In this document: positions 17,037 to 26,316 of the stretch, piece after piece
Position numbering within the stretch: the stretch's first letter is position 1
Layout: every line of letters starts with the position of its first letter
Assembly: GCA_027484145.1 (NCBI GenBank)
Contig: JAIXUH010000012.1
Span: 62,001 to 126,000 of the forward strand
Direction: 5' to 3'
Origin: Rhodobacter sp.
Lineage (GTDB): Bacteria; Pseudomonadota; Alphaproteobacteria; Rhodobacterales; Rhodobacteraceae
Length of the DNA: 64,000 nucleotides
The notes under the pieces: model-generated
What the model was told of the DNA's origin: nothing
What the model saw: the letters and a program-made list of their open reading frames with translations, nothing else
The model's database searches: none
Made by a program: the position numbers and the translations under genes

Positions 17037-18513
17037 CAACCGCAGGGTTGGCCTTGCCGCCCGTGGCCTTAAGCACCTGACCGGTAAACCATCCGGCCAG
17101 TTTGGCGTTGACCTTGGCCTTTTCCACCTGATCGGGGTTCGCCGCAATCAGGGCGTCCAACGCGCGCTCAATCTCGCCCGTGTCGGTCACGGCTTTCATG
17201 CCATGCTTTGCGGCCTGCTCGGCCGGATCGCCGCCCTCGGTCCACAGGATTTCGAACAGATCCTTGGCCATTTTGCCCGTGATCTCGCCCTTGCCCAGCA
17301 GATCCAGCATCCCGCCCAGTTGCGCGGCAGATAGCGGGCTGTCGGCAATGGCGCGGCCTTCCTTGTTCAGACGACCGAACAGTTCGTTGATCACCCAGTT
17401 CGCCGCAATCTTGCCATCGCGCCCTTGGGCGACCGCTTCGAAAAAGCTGGCGGCTTCCAGTTCGGCGGTCAGCACGTTGGCATCATAATCGGTCAGGCCA
17501 AAATCACCCATGAAGCGGGCCTTCTTGGCATCGGGCAATTCGGGCATGCGGGCGGCAATGTCATCGACCCATGCCTGCTCGATCTCCAGCGGCAAAAGAT
17601 CAGGGCACGGGAAATAGCGGTAATCGAACGCCTCTTCCTTGGACCGCATCGACCGCGTCTCGCCCTTGTCGGGGTCATAAAGCCGGGTTTCCTGCACCAC
17701 CTTGCCGCCATCTTCCAGAATGGCGATCTGGCGGCGCGCCTCATATTCAATGGCCTGCACCATGAACCGCATCGAGTTCATGTTCTTGATCTCGCACCTT
17801 GTGCCGAGATGGGAAAAGTCCTGCGTGGCCTGATACTTTTCATACTGGCCAGGGCGGCAGACCGAGACGTTGACGTCGGCGCGCAGGTTGCCGTTCTGCA
17901 TGTTGCCGTCGCAGGTGCCCAGATAGCGCAGGATCTGGCGCAGCTTGGCGACATAGGCCGCCGCTTCTTCGGGGCCACGGATATCGGGGCGGCTGACGAT
18001 TTCCATCAACGCAACGCCGGTGCGGTTGAAGTCGACGAAAGACATCGCGGGGTCCATGTCGTGGATGGATTTGCCGGCGTCTTGTTCCAGATGGATGCGT
18101 TCAACCCGCACAAGGCGCGCAATGCCGGGCGCCAGTTCCACGAGCACTTCGCCCTCGCCCACAATGGGGTGATAAAGCTGGCTGATCTGATAGCCCTGCG
18201 GCAGGTCGGGGTAGAAGTAATTCTTGCGATCAAAGGCCGAGCGCAGGTTGATCTGCGCCTTGAGGCCCAGACCGGACCGCACGGCCTGTTCCACACAGAA
18301 TTCGTTGATGACGGGCAGCATGCCGGGCATCGCCGCATCCACAAAGGCCACGTTGGCATTGGGTTCGGCGCCGAATTGCGTCGAGGCCCCCGAAAACAGC
18401 TTGGCGTTGGACGACACCTGCGCGTGGATTTCCATGCCGATGACAAGTTCCCAATCGTGCTTGGCCCCGGCAATCACCTTGGGTTTGGGCGCGGTGTAGG
18501 TCAGGTCAAGCAT
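17002..18513 (-). CDS. gatB: Aspartyl/glutamyl-tRNA amidotransferase subunit B
   Basis: A 503-residue GatB, the subunit that activates misacylated Glu-tRNA-Gln or Asp-tRNA-Asn for transamidation. Signatures are [14 protein letters not shown] near residue 22, the [10 protein letters not shown] region, [33 protein letters not shown], and the GatB/YqeY tail domain ending MVAQKLGL. The start ATG at 18513 has GGAG 7 nt upstream; a further ATG at 18525 is less well placed. gatA and gatC are not adjacent, which is common in this group. The 3' end overlaps the convergent membrane gene by 35 nt. Confidence 0.96.
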   Translation of the reverse strand: MLDLTYTAPKPKVIAGAKHDWELVIGMEIHAQVSSNAKLFSGASTQFGAEPNANVAFVDAAMPGMLPVINEFCVEQAVRSGLGLKAQINLRSAFDRKNYFYPDLPQGYQISQLYHPIVGEGEVLVELAPGIARLVRVERIHLEQDAGKSIHDMDPAMSFVDFNRTGVALMEIVSRPDIRGPEEAAAYVAKLRQILRYLGTCDGNMQNGNLRADVNVSVCRPGQYEKYQATQDFSHLGTRCEIKNMNSMRFMVQAIEYEARRQIAILEDGGKVVQETRLYDPDKGETRSMRSKEEAFDYRYFPCPDLLPLEIEQAWVDDIAARMPELPDAKKARFMGDFGLTDYDANVLTAELEAASFFEAVAQGRDGKIAANWVINELFGRLNKEGRAIADSPLSAAQLGGMLDLLGKGEITGKMAKDLFEILWTEGGDPAEQAAKHGMKAVTDTGEIERALDALIAANPDQVEKAKVNAKLAGWFTGQVLKATGGKANPAVVNAMVAQKLGL

Positions 18514-18697
18514 GGTCAACTCCATCAGCGTCAGGCTGTTGTTTAGGCGGCGCGGGCCAGCAGGGCAAGGGGTGCGGCACTGCCGGAAAACGGCGGAATG
18601 CTGCCGATGACAGCAGCGCAAGCTTGCCAGACCGGGGCAGGACAGTCCATGCCCGGCCCGTCGCGCGGGTTGGCGTGTCGCTGCACGGTAGTTCTTC

Positions 18698-19294
18698 ATG
18701 CGGTTCACTCTGGGCAGTGCCCTTGTCATCATGCTGGCCGTTGCCGGCTGCGCCAATGGTGTAACCCTTGACCGGACCAAGGACGATGCCCTTCGCCCTG
18801 CGATGCGGTGGGATCACCGCCCCGAGGCCGCTGGCTGGACCGCTTCCACGCTGAAGACCCTTGTCGCGCATGATGCGACACTGGCGCAGACCGTGCCCGC
18901 CGATATCGAGACTTTCTGCCCCGGCTATCCCGATGCGTCGGTCGAGGCGCGTCGTGCCTTTTGGGCGGGGCTGTTGTCGGCAACGGCCAAATACGAAAGC
19001 TCGTGGAACCCGGCGGCGGCGGGAGGCGGTGGCAAGTATATCGGCCTGATGCAGATTTCGCCATCAACCGCACGGCACCATGGCTGCGAAGCCGAGTCCA
19101 GCGGGGCGCTGAAGGATGGGGCGGCGAACCTGTCCTGCGCTGTGCGGATCATGTCCACACAAGTGGGCCGCGATGGATTGGTCGCCGGCAAAGGCAACCG
19201 TGGCATCGGGCGGGATTGGATGCCGTTCCGCAGTGCCGCCAAACGGGCCGAGATCGCAGGCTGGACCCGCCAGCAAGCCTATTGCGCGGGCTGA
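18698..19294 (+). CDS. Lytic transglycosylase (SLT) lipoprotein
   Basis: A 198-residue putative outer-membrane lipoprotein. The lipobox LAVAGC places the lipidated cysteine at residue 18. The soluble-lytic-transglycosylase fold is visible from about residue 90: catalytic glutamate in ATAKYESSW (E100), then [17 protein letters not shown]. It would cleave peptidoglycan between MurNAc and GlcNAc. It is divergent from gatB across 184 nt. A later segment ([12 protein letters not shown]) resembles the usual goose-lysozyme-like C-lobe. Confidence 0.88.
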   Translation: MRFTLGSALVIMLAVAGCANGVTLDRTKDDALRPAMRWDHRPEAAGWTASTLKTLVAHDATLAQTVPADIETFCPGYPDASVEARRAFWAGLLSATAKYESSWNPAAAGGGGKYIGLMQISPSTARHHGCEAESSGALKDGAANLSCAVRIMSTQVGRDGLVAGKGNRGIGRDWMPFRSAAKRAEIAGWTRQQAYCAG

Positions 19295-19374
19295 CCACAA
19301 GCCGCCCGCCCCTTCACGCCAAGATGACAGGCCCGCCGAGCGCGCATTGCTTGCCGCCTGCGATGCACGGGACT

Positions 19375-19824
19375 ATGTCTTTGGCCATGATCGAATCCCT
19401 GTTGCGCCGTCTGACGGCCCCCCGCCCCGAACGTCTGCCCGACCCTGACGCGCGCATCGCCCTTGCGGCGCTGATGGTGCGCGTGGCCCGGTCTGATGGC
19501 AGCTTTGCCCCCGAGGAAATGGCGCGGATCGACCGGGTTTTGGGCCAGTGCTATGCCCTGTCACCCTTTGCGGCCGCGGCCCTGCGCGCCGAGGCCGAGG
19601 CATTTGAAGCCTCAGCCCCCGATACGGTGCGCTTTACCCGTGCGCTGAAGACGGCCACGCAGGTGGAGGACCGCGCCAACCTGATGCAGGCGATGTGGTC
19701 CGTGGCGCTTGCCGATGGCGAACGCAATGCCGAGGAGGACCGCCTGCTGCGGCTGGTCGCCAATCTGCTGGGGTTGACGGATGTCGACTCGGCCCTTGCC
19801 CGGCAAAAGGCGTCCAAGGCGTGA
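19375..19824 (+). CDS. TerB-domain protein
   Basis: A 149-residue all-helical protein with the TerB (tellurite-resistance-B-like) fold: LAALMVRVARSDGSFAPEE and LMQAMWSVALADGERNAEED are the two duplicated acidic helix-loop motifs that may bind metal. The starts at 19363, 19375 and 19387 are all in frame and none has a clear ribosome site. The name reflects fold only; no tellurite genes are nearby. It overlaps the next gene by 4 nt (GTGA), so the two are coupled. Confidence 0.82.
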   Translation: MSLAMIESLLRRLTAPRPERLPDPDARIALAALMVRVARSDGSFAPEEMARIDRVLGQCYALSPFAAAALRAEAEAFEASAPDTVRFTRALKTATQVEDRANLMQAMWSVALADGERNAEEDRLLRLVANLLGLTDVDSALARQKASKA

Positions 19825-20591
19825 TCGCGTCCCTTGGCATGTATGACCGCCCGGAAACGGCCGGGGCGAATGATCGTCTGTGGGCCCTGATCCGCGATGG
19901 CCTGCGCGCCCGTGGTCTGGCCGCGCCCGATGCGCTGACGCGCGGCGACGCGGCCTATTGGCCGGCATGGCAGGCACCCGATCTGGTGTTGTCGCAGACC
20001 TGCGGCTTTCCCTTTCGCGCGAAACTGCACCGCGACGTGACCCTGATCGGCACGCCGGACCTGAGGTTGCCCGGATGCCCGCCGGGACACTATCATTCGG
20101 TGATCATCGCGCGGTCAGACGACGCGCGCCACACCCCGCCGGAGTTTGCCGCGGCACGCTTTGCCTTTAACGAAGACCTGTCGCAATCGGGCTGGGCGGC
20201 CCCGTGGCAGTTCTTTGCGGATCGTGGTCTGGCGCTGACGGCCCCCTTTGCCACCGGCAGCCATCGGGAATCGGCCCGCGCTGTTGCCGAAGGGCGCGCC
20301 GATTTTGCCGCCATTGATGCCCTGACATGGGCCTTGCTGACGCGGTGGGATGCGTGGACGCAGGGCCTGCGCGTGATCGCCCGAACCCAGCCGACACCAA
20401 CGCTGCCCTTTATTTCAGCAAAAGGCGCAAATCGCGCCGCCACATTCGCCGCGGTTGCCGAAGGTATCGAAGCGCTAGACGAGGCTGACCGCCAAACGCT
20501 GCATCTGTTCGGGATCGTCGATATTGCGGCAGAGCGCTATCTTTCCGTGCCCATCCCTCCGGCACCTGACCGGATCGGGCAGCTGGTTTGA
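19821..20591 (+). CDS. PhnD-like substrate-binding protein without signal peptide
   Basis: A 256-residue protein resembling periplasmic phosphate/phosphonate-binding proteins (PhnD/SBP_bac type). SLGMYDRPETAGANDRLW at the start, LVLSQTCGFPF, HYHSVIIAR, the GSHRESARAVAEGRADFAAIDALTW motif and the C-terminal half fit that family. The best start is GTG at 19821, overlapping the TerB stop, and it lacks any signal peptide, so the protein is either cytosolic or exported by other means. No ABC partner adjoins it; the downstream ABC genes belong to the amino-acid family and carry their own binding protein. Confidence 0.78.
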   Translation: MIASLGMYDRPETAGANDRLWALIRDGLRARGLAAPDALTRGDAAYWPAWQAPDLVLSQTCGFPFRAKLHRDVTLIGTPDLRLPGCPPGHYHSVIIARSDDARHTPPEFAAARFAFNEDLSQSGWAAPWQFFADRGLALTAPFATGSHRESARAVAEGRADFAAIDALTWALLTRWDAWTQGLRVIARTQPTPTLPFISAKGANRAATFAAVAEGIEALDEADRQTLHLFGIVDIAAERYLSVPIPPAPDRIGQLV

Positions 20592-20695
20592 CCATTTCGT
20601 AGGCTGATGCCGTCGCGTTCGCCATAAAGGGCGTTGCAAAGGCGCAAATCTTGCGTCCTATTTGGGCATCTGATGAAAACGAGCCGCGAGCCGAC

Positions 20696-21469
20696 GTGAC
20701 CCCCAGCGAAACACCCGTCATCCAGATCCGTGACCTGCACAAGAGCTATGGCAGCCTTGAGGTTCTCAAGGGTGTCGACCTTGTGGCGCCGCGAGGCCAC
20801 GTCGTATCGCTGATCGGATCATCGGGGTCTGGCAAATCAACGCTTCTGCGCTGCTGCAACCTGCTGGAGGACAGCCAGCAGGGCGACATTCAGTTTGAAG
20901 GCGAAGCCGTGCGCTGGAAAGGCGAGGGCCTGTCGCGCCGTCCTTCTGACAAGGCGCAGGTCACGCGGATGCGGACCAACCTGTCGATGGTGTTTCAGCA
21001 GTTCAATCTGTGGTCGCACATGACCATTTTGCAAAACGTGATGGAAGCCCCGCTGACTGTCATGCGCCGAGACCCCAAAGAGGTCGAGGAAAAGGCGCGC
21101 GGCTATCTGGCCAAGGTCGGCATCGTGGAAAAATGCGATGCTTGGCCCGCCCAACTGTCGGGCGGCCAGCAACAGCGCGCCGCCATCGCGCGGGCGCTGT
21201 GTATGGAACCGCGCGCCCTGTTGTTTGACGAACCCACCAGCGCGCTGGACCCGGAACTGGAACAAGAGGTGGTCAAGGTCATCAAGGCACTTGCCGAAGA
21301 GGGGCGCACGATGATCTTGGTCACGCATGACATGAAACTGGCCGCCGATGTGTCAGACCATGTGATCTTTCTGCACAAGGGCAAGATCGAAGAACAAGGC
21401 CCGCCGTCCGCCGTCTTTGGGAACCCCCAGACGGAACGGCTGCGGGGCTTTCTGTCCGCGACCGCCTGA
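20696..21469 (+). CDS. Polar amino acid ABC transporter, ATP-binding protein
   Basis: A 257-residue ATPase of the HisP/GlnQ family. It has Walker A GSSGSGKST, the Q-loop QQFNLW, signature LSGGQQQRAAIARAL, Walker B ALLFDEPTSALD, and the H-loop VTHDM. The GTG at 20696 gives the family's usual length (HisP is 257); a TTG at 20651 would add 15 residues. It opens a four-gene operon with a binding protein and two permeases. The polyamine-type genes after it suggest that the substrate feeds that pathway. Confidence 0.93.
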   Translation: MTPSETPVIQIRDLHKSYGSLEVLKGVDLVAPRGHVVSLIGSSGSGKSTLLRCCNLLEDSQQGDIQFEGEAVRWKGEGLSRRPSDKAQVTRMRTNLSMVFQQFNLWSHMTILQNVMEAPLTVMRRDPKEVEEKARGYLAKVGIVEKCDAWPAQLSGGQQQRAAIARALCMEPRALLFDEPTSALDPELEQEVVKVIKALAEEGRTMILVTHDMKLAADVSDHVIFLHKGKIEEQGPPSAVFGNPQTERLRGFLSATA

Positions 21470-21510
21470 ACACCAAAACCAACAACAGCTTCACCAAAGG
21501 GGAGACTTCC

Positions 21511-22236
21511 ATGAAAAAGCTGATGCTTGCCACCGCGCTTCTGGCGCTGACCGCCGGGGCATCCTTTGCCCAGACCGTGCGTATGGGCACCGAAGGGGCT
21601 TACCCTCCCTACAACTTCATCAACGACAAGGGCGAAATCGACGGCTTCGAAAAGGAGTTGGGCGATGAGCTGTGCAAGCGCGCGGCCCTGACCTGCGAAT
21701 GGGTGCAGAACGACTGGGATTCGATCATCCCGAACCTGCAGTCGGGTAACTATGACACCATCATCGCCGGGATGAGCATCACCGAAGAGCGCGACAAGGT
21801 GATCGACTTCACCCAGAACTACATTCCGCCCGCCTCGTCCGCCTATATGGCGCTGACGGCGGATGCGAAGGTTGGCGAAGGTGCGGTCGTGGCGGCGCAG
21901 GTCGGCACCATTCAGGCCGGCTATGTGGCCGAGTCGGGTGCGACCCTGCTGGAATTCGCAACGCCGGACGAAACCGTGGCGGCGGTCAAGAATGGCGAAG
22001 CTGACGCCGTTTTTGCCGACAAGGACTATCTGGCCCCGGTGGCGGCAGAATCGGGCGGTGCGCTGGTGCTGCTGGCGAACGAAGTGCAGCTTGGCGGTGG
22101 TGTGGGCATGGGCCTGCGCGAATCGGACACCGAGTTGAAGGGCAAGTTCGACGCTGCCATTCAGGCGATGAAGGATGACGGCACGCTGAACACCATGATC
22201 AAGAAGTGGTTCGGCGACGCAGCCGTCGTGTTCTGA
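21511..22236 (+). CDS. Amino acid ABC transporter, periplasmic binding protein
   Basis: A 241-residue family-3 extracellular solute-binding protein. A Sec signal peptide is clear (MKKLMLATALLALTAGASFA, cleavage about residue 20). The mature start TVRMGTEGAYPPYNF and the GMSITEERDKVIDFT motif are typical of lysine/arginine/ornithine and histidine binding proteins. AGGGGAGA sits just upstream of the ATG. A strong hairpin follows at 22244-22268, which usually protects the binding-protein message and gives it more copies than the permeases. Confidence 0.94.
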   Translation: MKKLMLATALLALTAGASFAQTVRMGTEGAYPPYNFINDKGEIDGFEKELGDELCKRAALTCEWVQNDWDSIIPNLQSGNYDTIIAGMSITEERDKVIDFTQNYIPPASSAYMALTADAKVGEGAVVAAQVGTIQAGYVAESGATLLEFATPDETVAAVKNGEADAVFADKDYLAPVAAESGGALVLLANEVQLGGGVGMGLRESDTELKGKFDAAIQAMKDDGTLNTMIKKWFGDAAVVF

Positions 22237-22243
22237 TGACAGG

Positions 22244-22268
22244 CCCCCGCCAGCCACTCTGGCGGGGG
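22244..22268 (+). promoter_or_regulatory. Intercistronic hairpin between binding protein and permease
   Basis: CCCCCGCCAG (22244-22253) pairs perfectly with CTGGCGGGGG (22259-22268) around CCACT. No T-run follows, so it is a stabilising or attenuating hairpin rather than a full terminator. It would raise the binding protein's expression over the permeases at 22279 onward. Confidence 0.65.
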
Positions 22269-22278
22269 TACATTCACG

Positions 22279-23160
22279 ATGTTCGCATTTTGCGCTGATC
22301 CGAAATCAATCGAAGGCCTGTCTTGGCTGATGTGCTACCTGACCACAGGCAAGCACTTTGATTTTTATTGGTCTTTTGTCACTGTGCTGACCCTGCTGGC
22401 CATCACCGCCCCCGTGGCGCTGTCCTTTGGCTTTGTCGGTGCCATGGCCGCGCGCAGCCAGTTTCTGCCGGCGCGGATCATCGGCAAGGGCTACACCGCA
22501 ATGGTGCGCGGCGTGCCGGATATCGTGTTTTTTCTGTTCTTCGTCATCGCCCTTGATCAGGGGCTGGAATGGCTGAACCACCAGATCCGGTGCCCGGAAT
22601 GGACCGAACCCATTCGTCAGGGCCTTGAATTCCGCGTCTGCCCCGAGGCGAAGGTGCCTTTGGGCTCGGCCCCGCAGGCTGTGCATCAGGCTTACGGCTT
22701 TGCTCTTGCCGTCGTGACCTTTGCGCTGGTCTTTGGCGCCTTCGCGGCCAACGTGCTTTATGGGGCGATGCAGGCCGTGCCGCGCGCGCAGCTTGAAACC
22801 GCCGAAGCTTATGGCATGTCGCACCGTCAGGTGTTCCGCCGCATCCTCGTGCCGCAGATGTGGGTCTATGCCCTGCCCGGCCTGTCGAATCTGTGGATGA
22901 TCCTGATCAAGGCCACACCCTTGCTGTTCCTGTTGGGCGTGCAGGACATTGTCTATTGGTCGCGCGAACTGGGCGGGTCAAAGACCAGTGCCTATGAATA
23001 TCCGCACGGCGACTGGCGACTGTATTACTTCCTGTTCCTGCTGGTGTTCTACCTGTCATTCACCCGCCTGTCCGAGGTGGTGCTGGCCCGAATCTCGGCC
23101 AAGCTGTCGCGCGGGCAGGCCACTGCGGCGGGCGAAGCCATGCGAAAGGCCGGCGCATGA
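22279..23160 (+). CDS. Amino acid ABC transporter, permease 1
   Basis: A 293-residue inner-membrane permease of the HisM/HisQ type with about six hydrophobic segments (FVTVLTLLAITAPVALSFGF and others). The family's EAA-type loop appears as QLETAEAYGMSHRQVFRRILVPQ. The cysteine-rich insert (IRCPEWTEPI...EFRVCPEA, residues about 105-130) is not in the shortest family members. ATG at 22279, ending in an ATGA overlap with the second permease. Confidence 0.92.
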   Translation: MFAFCADPKSIEGLSWLMCYLTTGKHFDFYWSFVTVLTLLAITAPVALSFGFVGAMAARSQFLPARIIGKGYTAMVRGVPDIVFFLFFVIALDQGLEWLNHQIRCPEWTEPIRQGLEFRVCPEAKVPLGSAPQAVHQAYGFALAVVTFALVFGAFAANVLYGAMQAVPRAQLETAEAYGMSHRQVFRRILVPQMWVYALPGLSNLWMILIKATPLLFLLGVQDIVYWSRELGGSKTSAYEYPHGDWRLYYFLFLLVFYLSFTRLSEVVLARISAKLSRGQATAAGEAMRKAGA

Positions 23161-23984
23161 GTTGCTGGCAGACGATCAACGACTATGCCTTCCGCAGCCT
23201 TGGCTATGGCGAACGGCTGTTGCCGCGCACCGATTTCACCCTGTGCCAGCAGTTCACGCTGATCGGGTCGGGGCTGATCTGGAACATCTACTTTGGCCTC
23301 TTTGCCCTGATCACAGGCTTTTTTCTGGCCAATGCCATTGCCTTGGCCAAGTCGGCGCAGAACCCGTGGTTTCGAAAACCGGCCGAATGGTTCATCTTTG
23401 TCTTTCGCGGCTCGCCCCTCTTTATCCAGTTCTTTCTGGCCTATGAGGCGCTGCAGATCCTACCCAAGACCGGGATCAACCTGTTCGGCATCACGGTTGA
23501 AACGGCATGGACTACCAAGGCATGGGCGGGGGCGCTTTTCGTTTTGTTCCTGAACACCGCCGCCTATTCGGCCGAGATTTTCCACGGTGCCCTGCGATCC
23601 ATTCCCAAGGGCGATCTGGAGGCCGCAGATGCCTATGGCATCACCGGATGGGCGCGGTTTCGCCGCATCCAATGGCCCACGATGATGCGTCTGGCCTGGC
23701 CCGCCTATACCAACGAAGCCATCTTTTTGTTCCACTCCACCACGCTTGTCTACTTCTCGGGCTTTCCGGCATTTCAGCAGCGCGGCGATGCGCTTTATTA
23801 TGCCAACTATTTTGCGGACAAGACGTTCAACCCTTTTGTCCCCTATCCCATTGTTGCGGTTTACTTCATCGTCCTGACCCTGATCCTGATCTGGGTGTTC
23901 GGGATCATGAACCGCCGGTTGAACCGCCATCTGCCGTCGAACATGGTCAGCAGAATTCGCTTGCGTCCGCAGTTGATCCGATAG
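23157..23984 (+). CDS. Amino acid ABC transporter, permease 2
   Basis: A 275-residue partner permease, starting four bases inside the first. Its loop GDLEAADAYGITGWARFRRIQWP is the EAA motif that docks with the ATPase. ANAIALAKSAQNPWFRKPAEWFIFVFRGSPLFIQFF is typical of the HisQ/ArtQ group. Together with the neighbours it forms a complete importer (ATPase, binding protein, two permeases). The substrate is probably a basic amino acid, opine or polyamine-like amine, judged from family and the adjacent catabolic genes. Confidence 0.92.
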   Translation: MSCWQTINDYAFRSLGYGERLLPRTDFTLCQQFTLIGSGLIWNIYFGLFALITGFFLANAIALAKSAQNPWFRKPAEWFIFVFRGSPLFIQFFLAYEALQILPKTGINLFGITVETAWTTKAWAGALFVLFLNTAAYSAEIFHGALRSIPKGDLEAADAYGITGWARFRRIQWPTMMRLAWPAYTNEAIFLFHSTTLVYFSGFPAFQQRGDALYYANYFADKTFNPFVPYPIVAVYFIVLTLILIWVFGIMNRRLNRHLPSNMVSRIRLRPQLIR

Positions 23985-23992
23985 TAGCGTTG

Positions 23993-24004
23993 ATTTGATC
24001 AAAT
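23993..24004. promoter_or_regulatory. Palindromic operator candidate ahead of the glutamine-synthetase-like gene
   Basis: ATTTGATCAAAT is a perfect 12-bp palindrome in the 87-nt gap between the permease and the first PuuA-like gene, 67 nt before that gene's ATG. The AT-rich setting and symmetry suit a helix-turn-helix dimer. No regulator gene is adjacent, so which protein binds is unknown. Confidence 0.5.
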
Positions 24005-24071
24005 TATTCGGGCACCCGCCCGGACCCGGCGCAGGAATGCCCTGCACGCGGGAGGAAAGATCAAACCAGGG

Positions 24072-25454
24072 ATGGACACCGGGCCCTGCCCAGCATGGGA
24101 CCCGACCAAAACGATCATGATGAAGGACTATCTGCGTAAGCACCCGCAAGTGCGCACTATCCGTGTGGCAGCCGCCGATCTGAACGGACAGGCCCGTGGC
24201 AAACGTATCCCCGCCCGATTTGCCGACAAGGTGGTCAAGGACGGAACCCGCTTTCCCTTTTCGGTTCTGAACCTCGACATCTGGGGCGAAGATATTGATG
24301 ACAGCCCGATGGTCTTTGAACAGGGCGATCAGGATGGCGTTCTGAAACCCACCGAACGTGGCTTCATGCCGATGCCATGGCTGGAGGCCCCGACAGCCCT
24401 GCTGCCGATCTGGATGTTCCGCGAAAACGGCCAGCCCTATGATGGCGATCCGCGCCATGTACTGCGCATGGTCGTGGACCAATACAAGGCCAAGGGCCTG
24501 ACCCCCGTTGTCGCGATGGAGCTTGAGTTCTTTCTGATCGACGACTCGGGCAAGACGCTGCAAGTGCCACCAAGCCCACGGTCGGGCAAGCGCCGCAAGG
24601 CCGCCGAGACCCTGTCGATCCGGGCACTGGATGCCTTTGACACCTTCTTTACCGATCTTTACGACGCCTGCGAGGCGATGGACATTCCGGCTGATACCTC
24701 GACCTCGGAAACCGGGCTTGGCCAGTTCGAAGTGAACCTGATGCACTCCGAAGACGCAATGCGCGCGGCGGATGATGCGTGGCTGTTCAAGATGCTGGTC
24801 AAGGGTCTGGCGCGGCGCCATGGCTTTGCCGCCAGTTTCATGGCCAAACCCTATGCGGAATACTCTGGCTCTGGCCTGCACACGCATTTTTCCGTGCTGG
24901 ATGAGCGGGGCGAGAACATCTTCGACAGTGGCGGCCCGAAGGGCACGTCGGTGCTGAAGAATGCGGTGGCAGGGTGCCTTGCCGCAATGCATGACAGCAC
25001 GTTGGTCTTTGCACCGCACCAGAACAGCTATGAACGGCTGGTGCCGGGCAAACATGCGCCAACCTCGATCTGCTGGGGCTATGAAAACCGCACGGCGGCC
25101 ATTCGTATTCCCGCCGGAAACCCGGCAGCGCGGCGGATCGAACATCGCGTCGCGGGAGGCGACGTGAACCCCTATGTCATGCTCGCCACGATCCTTGGGG
25201 CAGCATTGATGGGCATCGAAGACCAGTTGGAACCGGCAGCGCCTGTGTCGGGCAATGCCTATGCGATGGACCTGCCGCAGATTCCGACGAACTGGGAAGC
25301 GGCGATCGATGCGTTCGAGCATAGCGATATCCTCTATCGCTTTTTGCCCAAGGAGTTGATCCGCAACCTTGTGCAGACCAAGCGGCAAGAACTGCATTAC
25401 ATCGCGGAACTGACGCCCGAGGAACGTGTCGAACTGTATCTCGATACGGTGTGA
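24072..25454 (+). CDS. Glutamine synthetase family protein, PuuA-like (copy 1)
   Basis: A 460-residue enzyme of the GS-III/PuuA group, which ligates glutamate to an amine (for example gamma-glutamylputrescine synthetase) using ATP. It has the N-terminal beta-grasp (RVAAADLNGQARGKRIP), the metal-binding MELEFFLID and the HTHFSVLDE motif, NSYERLVPGKHAPTSICWG, and ENRTAAIRIP. It lies after the ABC importer with a palindrome in between. An in-frame ATG at 24117 is a possible alternative start. A second, diverged PuuA-like gene follows at 26317. Confidence 0.88.
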   Translation: MDTGPCPAWDPTKTIMMKDYLRKHPQVRTIRVAAADLNGQARGKRIPARFADKVVKDGTRFPFSVLNLDIWGEDIDDSPMVFEQGDQDGVLKPTERGFMPMPWLEAPTALLPIWMFRENGQPYDGDPRHVLRMVVDQYKAKGLTPVVAMELEFFLIDDSGKTLQVPPSPRSGKRRKAAETLSIRALDAFDTFFTDLYDACEAMDIPADTSTSETGLGQFEVNLMHSEDAMRAADDAWLFKMLVKGLARRHGFAASFMAKPYAEYSGSGLHTHFSVLDERGENIFDSGGPKGTSVLKNAVAGCLAAMHDSTLVFAPHQNSYERLVPGKHAPTSICWGYENRTAAIRIPAGNPAARRIEHRVAGGDVNPYVMLATILGAALMGIEDQLEPAAPVSGNAYAMDLPQIPTNWEAAIDAFEHSDILYRFLPKELIRNLVQTKRQELHYIAELTPEERVELYLDTV

Positions 25455-25603
25455 CGCTACAGCCTTTTCCGGGGGGTGGATGACGGCATGTCATCTGCCC
25501 CGCGGAACCGGGCGGCGGGCAATTGCGGAAACGTGATCGTTCTGCTTGACCGCCCCCCAGTGCCTTGCGCTAGCCTGACCCAGACCCAACATAACGGACC
25601 GCC

Positions 25604-26284
25604 ATGCTGATTGGTATTTTGCAAACCGGCCTTGCACCCGACATGCTTGCCCCGGACATGGGCGATTATCCCGACATGTTCGCGCGCCTGCTGGATGGAC
25701 ATGGCTTTACCTTCAAGACCTATCGGGTGGTCGATGGTGTGTTTCCGGCTGGCGTGAGCGCCTGTGACGGCTGGCTGATCACCGGGTCGCGGCACGGCGC
25801 TTATGAAGACCACGCATGGATTCCGCCGCTGGAACAGTTCATCCGCGATGCCTTTGCGGCGCGCGTGCCGGTTGTCGGCATCTGCTTTGGCCACCAGATC
25901 GTGGCGCAAGCCATGGGCGGCAAGGTCGAGCGCTATGCAGGGGGCTGGGCCGTGGGGGCCACGACCTATGATTTCGGTGGCGAGGCGTTGACGTTGAACG
26001 CCTGGCACCGCGATCAGGTGACCGTTGTCCCCGATGGGGCCACGGTCATTGCCAGCAACGATTTTTGTGTCAATGCTGCCCTTTTGTATGACGACCGTGC
26101 CCTGACCGTTCAGGCCCACCCCGAGTTCCGCCCCGAGTTTGTGGACGGGCTGATGAAGACTCGCGGCAAGGGGGTGGTGCCGGATGATCTGATGGCGCAG
26201 GCTGCGGATCGGTTGTCGGCCCCATTGCAAGACAAGACCATGGCCGCCCGCATTGCGGCCTTTTTCAAGGCGCCGCGGGTCTAA
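25604..26284 (+). CDS. Class I glutamine amidotransferase
   Basis: A 226-residue glutaminase domain. The nucleophile elbow VVGICFGHQI puts the catalytic cysteine at residue 94, and QAHPEF supplies the His-Glu pair. The sequence is closest to the stand-alone GuaA-like amidotransferases, not to PuuD (whose elbow reads GICRG). It sits between two PuuA-like genes, so it could hydrolyse gamma-glutamyl intermediates, but this is inference from context. It has its own 149-nt upstream gap. Confidence 0.85.
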   Translation: MLIGILQTGLAPDMLAPDMGDYPDMFARLLDGHGFTFKTYRVVDGVFPAGVSACDGWLITGSRHGAYEDHAWIPPLEQFIRDAFAARVPVVGICFGHQIVAQAMGGKVERYAGGWAVGATTYDFGGEALTLNAWHRDQVTVVPDGATVIASNDFCVNAALLYDDRALTVQAHPEFRPEFVDGLMKTRGKGVVPDDLMAQAADRLSAPLQDKTMAARIAAFFKAPRV

Positions 26285-26316
26285 GCGGGCCCCGGCCAGA
26301 ACCAAGAGTGTGATTC

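Noticed and set aside
17425-18546. 373-codon plus-strand open frame across gatB
   Set aside because: Antisense shadow of a universally conserved gene.
19375-19824. Tellurite resistance gene
   Set aside because: TerB is a fold name here; no other ter genes are near.
23460-25397. 645-codon minus-strand open frame
   Set aside because: It is antisense to the permease and PuuA-like genes and is only open because of high GC third positions; the plus-strand proteins are conserved and complete.
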